This document shows, piece by piece, positions 1 to 4,349 of a DNA stretch of 7,089 nt (its first letter is position 1; each line of letters starts with the position of its first letter). The notes beneath the pieces were generated by a model. It did no database searches, was not told the DNA's origin, and was given only the letters and a program-made list of their open reading frames with translations. The translations under genes were made by a program, and so were the position numbers. The stretch lies in the NCBI GenBank assembly GCA_026387995.1, contig JAPLKQ010000179.1, positions 1 through 7,089 of the forward strand, given 5' to 3'. Source of the stretch: Bacillota bacterium. GTDB lineage: Bacteria > Bacillota_I > Bacilli_A > RFN20 > CAG-826.

Positions 1-6
1 GTCCTT

Positions 7-78
7 TCAAAGACAAACTTTAGGGAGCCTGAGACACTCTGTTCTCGAAGCTCCCTCCCTGTCCGGTTACTCCGGAAA
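7..78. other. Two inverted repeats at the window edge, possible terminator region of the GlsB-like gene
   Basis: About 40 to 110 bases past the stop of the minus-strand GlsB-like gene there are two inverted repeats. The first is TCCGG-TTACT-CCGGA (about 61-76). The second has arms AGGGAGC and GCTCCCT (about 23-56), with a second GAGA/TCTC pairing inside its loop. On the minus strand the larger hairpin is followed by a T-rich but interrupted stretch (about 7-22), so it could be a weak intrinsic terminator for the GlsB-like gene. The T run is poor, so this is uncertain. The first 90 bases also stay open in one plus frame that ends in two TAA codons, but nothing in those 30 codons is recognisable. 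Confidence 0.35.
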
Positions 79-119
79 AGTTTCTAAGTAATAATCGACC
101 GATAGACGACGTTAATTGC

Positions 120-374
120 TTAACGGTGTCCGCGGATAGCGTTAATGATCGCAATCAAGATGACAGCGCCTAAGATGGCAAATCCAAAACCCCAAAACGT
201 GAAGATGCTCAGGCCACCGAGACCCGTCAAGTGGGCAATCAGCCCGCCGATGGCGGCTCCGACAAGACCGACGACGATATTCGCGATGATTCCCATTCGG
301 GAATTCTGATGCATGATGATGCTGGCAATCCAACCGGCAATACCTCCGACTAAGATATAAAGTAGAATGTACAT
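120..374 (-). CDS. GlsB/YeaQ/YmgE family small membrane protein
   Basis: This 84-residue protein is almost entirely hydrophobic, with three predicted membrane segments at about residues 3-22, 28-48 and 56-80, and ends in a short basic tail (RGHR). The Gly-rich repeats (LVGGIAGWIAS, VVGLVGAAIGG, FGFAILGAVILI) and the length are typical of the GlsB/YeaQ/YmgE (transglycosylase-associated) family. Members are inner-membrane proteins often linked to stress responses, but their molecular activity is not well established. The frame stays open upstream to a GTG at 422. I chose the ATG at 372-374 because it gives the usual family length and starts at the first membrane segment, with a GGAAAGG ribosome binding site 11 bases upstream; the earlier starts have none. 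It is a single-gene unit with a promoter about 120 bases upstream. Confidence 0.88.
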   Translation of the reverse strand: MYILLYILVGGIAGWIASIIMHQNSRMGIIANIVVGLVGAAIGGLIAHLTGLGGLSIFTFWGFGFAILGAVILIAIINAIRGHR

Positions 375-421
375 TTTGTTCAATACCTTTCCATAAACAG
401 AGACTGCGACCTTCATACACA

Positions 422-433
422 CGCCGATCGGCG
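422..433. repeat. Perfect 12-bp palindrome in the leader of the GlsB-like gene
   Basis: CGCCGATCGGCG reads the same on both strands. It lies in the untranslated leader of the GlsB-like gene, between its predicted promoter and start codon. It could be a protein-binding site or a small RNA stem, or chance; no function can be assigned. Confidence 0.4.
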
Positions 434-501
434 AAATGGGAAACGAATGTCATTCCGTCTTACGCTTGCAAATGGACGCGTTTGTTTATCCGAACAGCCA
501 C

Positions 502-530
502 ATTATATTCTTTTATTTTCATATTGTATA
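502..530 (-). promoter_or_regulatory. Predicted sigma-A promoter of the GlsB-like gene
   Basis: On the minus strand there is a perfect -10 box TATAAT (502-507) and a -35 box TATACA (525-530, four of six consensus bases), separated by 17 bases of AT-rich DNA. It points towards the GlsB-like gene and would give a leader of about 120 bases. Confidence 0.55.
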
Positions 531-703
531 CACTATTTTCTTTTATTGTATTTCTTTTTCTTAATAAATGTGTTATATTCATAGTGTAGCATATGCTGTT
601 GTCCTACGCCCAAATGCTTTTCTCCCGTTTTTCTATCAGTTTCAGGAGTAATCGTTCGCACTCGATTTCGCTGCGCTCGTATATAAATACGAATGGAAAA
701 ATG
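531..703. other. AT-rich intergenic stretch with no supported gene
   Basis: Between the GlsB-like promoter and the orphan hairpin at 704-748 I find no convincing gene. Open frames exist on both strands (about 64 and 39 residues on minus, 56 residues on plus), but none has a ribosome binding site, a recognisable motif or a plausible composition. The left half is very AT-rich. Visible small structures are a palindrome AGCATATGCT (588-597) and the inverted repeat TCGTAT/ATACGA (about 678-693). It may be simple spacer or the worn remnant of an older gene. Confidence 0.5.
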
Positions 704-748
704 AAAAAGGGTGTCCGAGCCATCCATTGTTTGTTGGTTGACACGCCC
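704..748 (-). terminator. Orphan terminator-like hairpin on the minus strand
   Basis: Read on the minus strand, GGGCGTGTC (740-748) pairs with GACACCC (709-715) with one bulged base, and the 3' arm is followed directly by TTTTT (704-708) and then more T-rich DNA. That is the shape of an intrinsic terminator with a loop of about 24 bases. No minus-strand gene lies upstream of it: the next gene, the helix-turn-helix gene, starts at 896 and runs the other way. It could end a short untranslated RNA, block leaky antisense transcription, or be a relic. Confidence 0.5.
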
Positions 749-784
749 TCAAGTAAGGTCTAATGTAAAAACGACGATAATATA

Positions 785-801
785 TGTAAATAATATTTAC
801 A
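785..801. promoter_or_regulatory. Inverted repeat overlapping the -35 box, candidate operator
   Basis: TGTAAAT-AAT-ATTTACA has perfect 7-base arms (785-791 and 795-801) around a 3-base spacer. Its right arm contains the whole -35 box of the promoter of the helix-turn-helix gene. A protein bound here would block RNA polymerase, so self-regulation by the downstream DNA-binding protein is a natural guess. The surrounding DNA is very AT-rich, which raises the odds of a chance repeat. Confidence 0.4.
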
Positions 802-824
802 ATATGAAAACAACAACATATACT
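796..824 (+). promoter_or_regulatory. Predicted sigma-A promoter of the helix-turn-helix gene
   Basis: A -35 box TTTACA (796-801, five of six consensus bases) and a -10 box TATACT (819-824, five of six) are separated by exactly 17 bases. The start point would be near 831, giving a leader of about 65 bases before the ATG at 896. A TTGACT at 833-838 also resembles a -35 box but has no good -10 box at the right distance. Confidence 0.65.
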
Positions 825-850
825 TACAACAGTTGACTGCTAGAAGAAGT

Positions 851-889
851 TTCTTGCTAAGCTTACCAAACCAGGCAAGAAGAAAGGAG
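851..889 (+). promoter_or_regulatory. Leader hairpin next to the ribosome binding site of the helix-turn-helix gene
   Basis: TTCTTGC (851-857) pairs perfectly with GCAAGAA (875-881), enclosing a 17-base loop. The 3' arm ends one base before the purine-rich ribosome binding site AAAGGAG (883-889), which sits 6 bases before the ATG. Stacking of this stem on the binding site could influence translation. The strong ribosome binding site is also what fixes the start codon at 896 rather than the in-frame TTG at 833. Confidence 0.45.
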
Positions 890-895
890 AACACC

Positions 896-1078
896 ATGAA
901 CATCGAAGATTTCAAACTCTATACGATTGAAGAAATCACCGGGATTTTAAAGGTGACTCAACGGACTGTTTACAACTACATTAAAGGCGGACAATTAAAA
1001 GCGATCAAAATTGGCAAATACTGGAGAATCAAACATACCGATTTCCAAAACTTTATCGATAAAGGGACAAAAGCCTAA
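896..1078 (+). CDS. Helix-turn-helix DNA-binding protein, excisionase/MerR-like (HTH_17 type)
   Basis: This 60-residue protein is essentially one winged helix-turn-helix domain. Residues about 9-54 follow the pattern of the excisionase-family domain: a first helix (TIEEITGILKV), a turn and recognition helix (TQRTVYNYIKGG), a wing (LKAIKIGKYWRI) and a closing helix (DFQNFIDKG). Such stand-alone domains occur as phage or plasmid excisionases and as small transcription regulators. No integrase, attachment site or phage gene is nearby, so a local regulator is more likely than an excisionase. The start is set by AAAGGAG six bases upstream. It has its own promoter, a candidate operator over the -35 box and an intrinsic terminator, so it is probably a single-gene unit. 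Its target is unknown. Confidence 0.85.
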   Translation: MNIEDFKLYTIEEITGILKVTQRTVYNYIKGGQLKAIKIGKYWRIKHTDFQNFIDKGTKA

Positions 1079-1131
1079 GACTTTTCTCTCTGGTTCAGCA
1101 CCGTCGCTTGACCCGACTCAAACAAACAAAA

Positions 1132-1159
1132 CCTCTCCAATAAGGAGGGGCTTTTTTTT
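1132..1159 (+). terminator. Intrinsic terminator of the helix-turn-helix gene
   Basis: CCTCTCC (1132-1138) and GGAGGGG (1144-1150) form a 7-bp stem with one G-T pair and a 5-base loop (AATAA), followed by a run of eight T (1152-1159). It lies about 55 bases after the stop codon. It closes the plus-strand unit just before the convergent minus-strand small gene. Confidence 0.9.
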
Positions 1160-1186
1160 GCTTTTATTGAGGCCTGTTTTCAACAG

Positions 1187-1219
1187 AAAGAAAAAGGATC
1201 CGCGTTTTCACGCGAACCC
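1187..1219 (-). terminator. Intrinsic terminator of the 53-residue minus-strand gene
   Basis: On the minus strand GGGTTCGCG (1211-1219) pairs with CGCGGATCC (1196-1204) through nine base pairs, two of them G-T, around a TGAAAA loop. TTTTTCTTT follows at once (1187-1195). It lies about 29 bases past the stop codon of the small gene at 1248-1409 and is independent evidence that this gene is transcribed. Confidence 0.8.
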
Positions 1220-1247
1220 TTGTGGTGCCGCTTGGTTGAAGACAAGA

Positions 1248-1409
1248 TTATTTCTTGTTCTTTTTTTCCACTTCTTTACGGATGGTACCGACTTGCTTAT
1301 CACTTCGGGCATCGCTGCCATCAAAGTTTCGCATTGTTCCTGGCGGTAACCCTTGTTTTTTTTCAAGGGTGCCAACGGTGCAATCAGATCTCGTTTTACG
1401 GTTGGTCAT
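1248..1409 (-). CDS. Small basic protein of unknown function with an internal RSDxxVGT repeat
   Basis: An ATG at 1407-1409 opens a 53-residue frame ending in TAA. I do not recognise the protein with certainty. It is hydrophilic and rich in Lys, Arg and Asp, with no membrane segment or signal peptide. The motif RSDxxVGT(L/I)xK occurs twice, at residues 7-17 (RSDCTVGTLEK) and 35-45 (RSDKQVGTIRK), around a central QGLPPGTMRNFDGSDA stretch, and the tail is Lys-rich (EKKNKK). That ordered repeat and the intrinsic terminator directly downstream argue for a real gene despite its size. The ribosome binding site is weak (TAGG, 8 bases upstream) and no clear promoter is visible, so it may be read through from the ice-binding gene 42 bases upstream. 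A nucleic-acid-binding role would fit the charge, but that is a guess. Confidence 0.7.
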   Translation of the reverse strand: MTNRKTRSDCTVGTLEKKQGLPPGTMRNFDGSDARSDKQVGTIRKEVEKKNKK

Positions 1410-1427
1410 AAGGACAACCTACTTTCC

Positions 1428-1444
1428 AACATGCAAAGCATGTT
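1428..1444. repeat. Perfect hairpin between the ice-binding gene and the 53-residue gene
   Basis: AACATGC-AAA-GCATGTT has 7-base perfect arms around a 3-base loop and lies 7 bases beyond the stop codon of the ice-binding gene. No T run follows it on either strand, so it is not a standard terminator. It could slow or partly stop transcription, or protect the 3' end of the upstream message after processing. Confidence 0.5.
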
Positions 1445-1451
1445 TATCGGC

Positions 1452-2303
1452 TTAGTTTGGCTTCACGACGGTGGTTGAATCTAAGGTAATCGCGGTTTGC
1501 GCAAGCAATCGTCCATTAATGGATGAGTTGGTTTGCATAGCGATGTTGGTCATGCCAAGCATCGTCCCTTCGGTGTGGGCTCCGACACCCATGGAAATCG
1601 AATCGCCGACAATCCAGTAAATGTTTTCCGGTAAGGCGCCTCCGGCGAGCGTCACGCGGACGCCTGCGGCCTGAGTCAATGTGCCGGCGATTTGGAAAAC
1701 CCAGATGTCTGTGCTATTGCCTGTCAGCGTGAGGTCGGTATTGATCAAAAGGTTATTGCTCCATTGATAAGCACCGCTGCTCATTGTTTTGCCGCTTAAA
1801 TCACCGGCAAAGAGTTCGGTATAATCGGGTAGTATTCCAGCGCCCGTGTTATATGCGATTTGCATATCGGCGGTTGCCGTACCGAGAACGACAGGTGTTG
1901 GACTCGCATAGTCATAAGCGAATAAATGGCCCGTGACATAGGATGATGTCGAAAATGTATTTGTGGCATCAAGTGTTTCCGAAAATCCGGTTAAATAAGT
2001 TCCGGCCGCTGGACTAATCGCGACGTTGCCGGTGATGCTCGTCGCGCCGGTCGTTGAGATGCCCGACTTAGCTAAGGCCGCATAATTTGCGGAAGTGCCA
2101 AGATCAATCGCGTGGACAACTTCTGCTTTCGTCCCGTTTTCTTTCTCCGCATTAAACGTAGAGGTGGCGAGACTTAAAACGCTGAGCCCGTCATCAATCT
2201 GTATCTGGGTCGCAACAGCAATATCGGCTACCGTTTGAGCGGAGTCAATCGCGCCCGAATAGGCTGTCATTGCGAGATTGGAAACCCATTTCGCGTTCGT
2301 CAA
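1452..2303 (-). CDS. Ice-binding protein domain (DUF3494 family), body of a frameshifted lipoprotein gene
   Basis: The frame encodes 283 residues from a TTG at 2301-2303. Residues about 1-60 form a short lead-in region (TNAKWVSNLAMTAYSGAIDS onwards). Residues about 66-283 are a full DUF3494 ice-binding domain, with LGTSANYAALAKSGI, TGNVAISP, GDLSGKTMSSGAY, DIWVFQIAGTL, NIYWIVG and the closing NGRLLAQTAITLD. This fold is a discontinuous beta-solenoid; characterised relatives bind ice at the cell surface or in secreted form, and some serve adhesion. The TTG has no ribosome binding site. In-frame sequence continues upstream without a better start, while the matching lipoprotein signal peptide lies in another frame at 2317-2499. 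The two parts are therefore most likely one gene broken by a single frameshift. The protein ends right after the domain, with no sorting motif. Confidence 0.85.
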   Translation of the reverse strand: MTNAKWVSNLAMTAYSGAIDSAQTVADIAVATQIQIDDGLSVLSLATSTFNAEKENGTKAEVVHAIDLGTSANYAALAKSGISTTGATSITGNVAISPAAGTYLTGFSETLDATNTFSTSSYVTGHLFAYDYASPTPVVLGTATADMQIAYNTGAGILPDYTELFAGDLSGKTMSSGAYQWSNNLLINTDLTLTGNSTDIWVFQIAGTLTQAAGVRVTLAGGALPENIYWIVGDSISMGVGAHTEGTMLGMTNIAMQTNSSINGRLLAQTAITLDSTTVVKPN

Positions 2304-2316
2304 GACATCGGAACCG

Positions 2317-2499
2317 TCAGCGCTTAACGAGTGCCTCGTTTGAAACCGACGTATCCTCGCTCGATGAAACGATTGAAGATAAGCCGATGGTGGAAGACGA
2401 AGAAGACGTGGCGCCGCATCCGGCTAATGCCATGGAAGCACCCGCGAGCAATACCAGACCCGCGATGTTGATAGAACGTTTCGATTTGTGGTTAATCAT
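2317..2499 (-). CDS. Lipoprotein signal peptide and Ser-rich linker, N-terminal part of the frameshifted ice-binding gene
   Basis: This 60-residue frame starts at the ATG at 2497-2499, seven bases after a strong GGAGG ribosome binding site. It has a basic N-terminus (NHKSKRS), a hydrophobic core (IAGLVLLAGASMA) and a lipobox LAGC with the lipidated Cys at residue 28, then a Ser/Thr-rich linker typical of surface lipoproteins. It ends at a TGA (2317-2319), just short of the ice-binding frame, which is offset by one base. Joining the frames would give a lipoprotein of about 348 residues: signal, linker, lead-in and DUF3494. The switch must fall near 2310-2345. There is no long homopolymer there, so the cause could be a real mutation, a sequencing error or, less likely, recoding. 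Confidence 0.75.
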   Translation of the reverse strand: MINHKSKRSINIAGLVLLAGASMALAGCGATSSSSSTIGLSSIVSSSEDTSVSNEALVKR

Positions 2500-2539
2500 A
2501 AGAAATCCTCCATTCTTGTTGGTTCTCATTGATTAGATA

Positions 2540-2557
2540 TCGAGATTTGCTTCTCGA
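2540..2557 (-). promoter_or_regulatory. Hairpin at the predicted 5' end of the ice-binding transcript
   Basis: TCGAGA (2552-2557 on the minus strand) and TCTCGA (2540-2545) form a perfect 6-bp stem around a 6-base loop. It begins within about two bases of the predicted transcription start. A stem this close to the 5' end is known to stabilise messages in Gram-positive bacteria; the effect here is inferred. Confidence 0.45.
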
Positions 2558-2565
2558 ACTTCATC

Positions 2566-2594
2566 ATTATAACACATTATTCATATATTTTCAT
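2566..2594 (-). promoter_or_regulatory. Predicted extended -10 promoter of the ice-binding gene
   Basis: A perfect TATAAT (2566-2571 on the minus strand) is preceded by TGT (2572-2574), giving a full extended -10 element. The -35 region at 17-base spacing (2589-2594, ATGAAA) is poor, as is common when an extended -10 is present. The start point would be near 2559, with a leader of about 60 bases. Confidence 0.6.
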
Positions 2595-2771
2595 TTATTT
2601 TTACTAAATGGAACACATTAAAACATTATTTCTTTTATTTTCAATTGTTTTCATATAAGGATATATACTGCGTTATCCAGGATTGTTCATTTCCATTAAA
2701 GGGTTTTGAAAAATAAAAGCTCAATTATTTGCCTCTTTCGTTCGTTCGCGCGCGTAATAGGCCGATGCACC
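2595..2771. other. AT-rich intergenic region upstream of the ice-binding gene, no gene seen
   Basis: This stretch separates the terminator of the DegV gene from the ice-binding promoter. The part nearest the promoter is very AT-rich; near 2740-2756 there is a short GC-rich patch of TTCG repeats running into CGCGCGCG. A weak inverted repeat GGATA/TATCC (about 2659-2678) is visible. Only frames of 16 codons or fewer start here, with no ribosome binding sites. Confidence 0.55.
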
Positions 2772-2810
2772 AAAAAAGGAATCAAGACATGTGCTTGATT
2801 CCCGTTTTTT
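2772..2810. terminator. Bidirectional intrinsic terminator downstream of the DegV-family gene
   Basis: GGAATCAAG (2778-2786) and CTTGATTCC (2794-2802) form a perfect 9-bp stem with a 7-base loop. Six A (2772-2777) lie on one side and six T (2805-2810) on the other, so it can work on either strand. Its obvious user is the minus-strand DegV gene, which ends at 2830, about 20 bases away. Confidence 0.9.
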
Positions 2811-2829
2811 CTTAGGATGTTTAAATTCT

Positions 2830-3678
2830 TTATTGGGCGATGAAGAGAATGCCGATCGTATTCGGGCCGCAGTGCGAACTGATGACGCAGCCGGCACGGG
2901 TTGGCATGATAATCTTCGGATCGACGAGTTTCGAGAGTTCTTTGGTCAAGTACTCGAGATCTTCAGGCGCGATGGAATGCGTAATCATCACGTGGTCCAT
3001 GTCAATGTTCGGCAAAAACTTCTTAAAGTCATCGACGAGTTCGTTGAGGGCTTTGACTTTTTTGCCTTTTGGCGTCTTATAAACATCCAAACGTCCCTTG
3101 GTTACTTTAATAATCGGGTGTGCGCGTAGGAAAGTGCCAATGAAATAACTGGCGCCGTTGCAGCGGCCGCCCTTATACAGATAATCGAGGGTGTCGACCG
3201 CAAAAGAACAATAAACCTTAGGCACTAAGGCTTCGATGGCATCGCCAATTTGCTTTAAACTCTTGCCTTGGTCACGGAGTTTGCAGGCTTTCATGGTTAA
3301 AAGGCCACTGGCGGAAGAAAGATTCATTGAGTCTACGCAGCGGATGCGTTCCTCCGGGAAATCGCAGGCGGCTAAACGGGCGGCTTGGAACGTGCCCGAA
3401 AGGGCGCTGCCGATGCCGGTAAAGAAAAGATCATAGCCTTCATCGATGTATTTTTTGAAAACCACCGAGAAAGCGCCTGGCGAAACCGCCGACGTTCTCG
3501 GGAGTTGTTTGGTCTTAGTGACATATTCATAGAGTTGTTCAAGTTTAATGTCGAGGCCGTCGCGATATTCTTTTTCGCCAAGCAGGACCATGAGAGGCAC
3601 TACTTCGATATCAAGGGCTTTAATTGTCTCGGGATTGAGGTCGCAGGTACTGTCGGTAATGATTTTTACTTTATTCAT
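2830..3678 (-). CDS. DegV family protein, probable fatty-acid-binding protein (FakB-like)
   Basis: The 282-residue product has the length and motifs of the DegV family. They are TDSTCDL near the N-terminus (residues 8-14), TSAVSPGAF (62-70), the loop GSALSGTFQAAR (90-101), VDSMNLSSASG (115-125), LDYLYKGGR (164-172) and a C-terminal SSHCGPNTIGILF (267-279). Characterised members (FakB) bind a free fatty acid and present it to the kinase FakA, which makes acyl-phosphate for phospholipid synthesis. The Thr of TSAVS and the Ser of the SGT loop match the positions that hold the fatty-acid carboxylate. No FakA-like kinase is in the window, so partnership with a distant FakA is inferred. The ATG at 3678 is supported by GGAGG eight bases upstream. 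The gene is monocistronic, with a strong promoter divergent from mscL. Confidence 0.92.
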   Translation of the reverse strand: MNKVKIITDSTCDLNPETIKALDIEVVPLMVLLGEKEYRDGLDIKLEQLYEYVTKTKQLPRTSAVSPGAFSVVFKKYIDEGYDLFFTGIGSALSGTFQAARLAACDFPEERIRCVDSMNLSSASGLLTMKACKLRDQGKSLKQIGDAIEALVPKVYCSFAVDTLDYLYKGGRCNGASYFIGTFLRAHPIIKVTKGRLDVYKTPKGKKVKALNELVDDFKKFLPNIDMDHVMITHSIAPEDLEYLTKELSKLVDPKIIMPTRAGCVISSHCGPNTIGILFIAQ

Positions 3679-3704
3679 ATAAGGACCCTCCGGGTATTAA
3701 AGTA

Positions 3705-3733
3705 ATTATAAGGGTTTTGCCAAACCGTGTAAA
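3705..3733 (-). promoter_or_regulatory. Strong predicted sigma-A promoter of the DegV-family gene
   Basis: The minus strand carries TATAAT (3705-3710, perfect) and TTTACA (3728-3733, five of six), with a 17-base spacer. The spacer holds the inverted repeat GGTTT-TGCC-AAACC (3713-3726), a candidate operator sitting between the two boxes. Confidence 0.75.
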
Positions 3734-3770
3734 CAAACCGAAACACCTACAGAAACAATAAAAAATGTTC

Positions 3771-3798
3771 TTCACATCAACATAAAAAGGATTAAAAT
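3771..3798 (+). promoter_or_regulatory. Predicted promoter of mscL
   Basis: TTCACA (3771-3776, five of six consensus bases) and TAAAAT (3793-3798, five of six) are spaced by 16 bases. The start point would be near 3805, right at the GAGGAGG ribosome binding site (3805-3811), so the leader would be very short or a different start point is used. Confidence 0.45.
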
Positions 3799-3819
3799 TA
3801 AAGCGAGGAGGAAATAATA

Positions 3820-4305
3820 ATGAAAAAGTTTCTAGAAGAATTTAAGGCCTTCATCAGTCGCGGAAGCGTCATTGATCTCGCCGTTGGCGTTATCATCGGC
3901 GGCGCCTTCCAAAAAATCATTTCCAGCTTAGTGAAAGACATCTTTATGCCGTTTATCTCCCTTGCCGTCGGTAAAAACCTGGAAGCCTGGGTCACCGTAT
4001 TAAAGGCAGTTGAAGCCGATGTCCAAGATGGAACCGTGGGCACAGCGGTCACCAACTCACTAGGGGTTACCACGTGGTATTCTACCTATATCACCATCAA
4101 CTGGGGAACCTTCGTGCAGACCGTCATTGACTTTATTCTCATCGCTCTCATGATCTTCATCATCATCAAAGCGTTAAACGCCGCGAGTAAACGCGCTGAA
4201 GAATTAAAGAAAAAAGTCGAAGCCAAACTGCCCATCGGCAAAAAAGAAGAAGCCAAAAAAGAAGAGCCGAAAAAAGAAGAAACCAAAGTCGAACCAAAAA
4301 AGTAG
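3820..4305 (+). CDS. mscL: Large-conductance mechanosensitive channel MscL
   Basis: The 161-residue protein begins with the MscL signature: an amphipathic N-terminal helix (LEEFKAFISRG), then GSVIDLAVGVIIGGAFQKIISSLVKDIFMPF, which forms the pore-lining first membrane segment (about 16-45). The second membrane segment is about 97-118 (FVQTVIDFILIALMIFIIIKALN). MscL forms a homopentameric pore that opens under membrane tension and releases solutes during sudden osmotic downshift. The extracellular loop (about 46-96) is some 20 residues longer than in E. coli MscL. The C-terminal end lacks the E. coli-type terminal helix and instead has a Lys/Glu tail (about 122-161) with an XKKEE repeat. GAGGAGG lies 8 bases before the ATG. 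The gene is divergent from the DegV gene and convergent with the Ca2+ ATPase. Confidence 0.95.
   Translation: MKKFLEEFKAFISRGSVIDLAVGVIIGGAFQKIISSLVKDIFMPFISLAVGKNLEAWVTVLKAVEADVQDGTVGTAVTNSLGVTTWYSTYITINWGTFVQTVIDFILIALMIFIIIKALNAASKRAEELKKKVEAKLPIGKKEEAKKEEPKKEETKVEPKK
4237..4281 (+). repeat. Three tandem 15-bp units in the mscL tail (XKKEE)
   Basis: Three consecutive copies of a 15-base unit of the form NNN-AAA-AAA-GAA-GAR encode G/A/P-KKEE. A degenerate fourth copy follows (TKVEP). The units differ only at the first codon and the last base, as expected from slippage or recent duplication. Copy number may vary between strains. Confidence 0.8.
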
Positions 4306-4319
4306 CGACGCATTAAAAG

Positions 4320-4347
4320 AAAGACCGGAATGAATCCCGGTCTTTTT
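4320..4347. terminator. Bidirectional terminator between mscL and the Ca2+ ATPase gene
   Basis: AAAGACCGG (4320-4328) pairs perfectly with CCGGTCTTT (4337-4345) around an 8-base loop, and the T run continues to 4347. The A-rich bases before the left arm give a T-rich tail on the minus strand too. It lies 14 bases after the mscL stop and 2 bases beyond the end of the ATPase gene, so it can serve both convergent genes. Confidence 0.9.
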
Positions 4348-4349
4348 AT

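Noticed and set aside
375..422. N-terminal extension of the GlsB-like protein to the GTG at 422
   Set aside because: It would add 16 residues not typical of the family and neither upstream start has a ribosome binding site.
604..723. A 39-residue minus-strand frame with a hydrophobic then charged stretch
   Set aside because: No ribosome binding site, start inside the orphan hairpin, no recognisable motif. The membrane-then-charged look is suggestive but unsupported.
533..727. A 64-residue minus-strand open frame in the AT-rich gap
   Set aside because: It has no ribosome binding site, its start lies in the loop of a terminator-like hairpin, and its Lys/Arg/Tyr/Asn-rich end reflects AT-rich DNA rather than a protein family.
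833..895. N-terminal extension of the helix-turn-helix protein from the TTG at 833
   Set aside because: There is no ribosome binding site for the TTG, the stretch lies at the predicted transcription start and leader hairpin, and AAAGGAG clearly selects the ATG at 896.
896..1078. Phage or integrative-element excisionase
   Set aside because: The domain fits the excisionase family, but no integrase, attachment-type repeat or phage gene is visible in the window.
2317..2319. TGA read as tryptophan (Mollicutes code) to explain the broken gene
   Set aside because: Reading through the TGA stays in the wrong frame and does not reach the ice-binding domain. The tryptophan codons I checked are TGG.
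2270..2536. An 88-residue plus-strand frame opposite the ice-binding gene
   Set aside because: It lies antisense to the signal-peptide and linker region, has no ribosome binding site and no family features.
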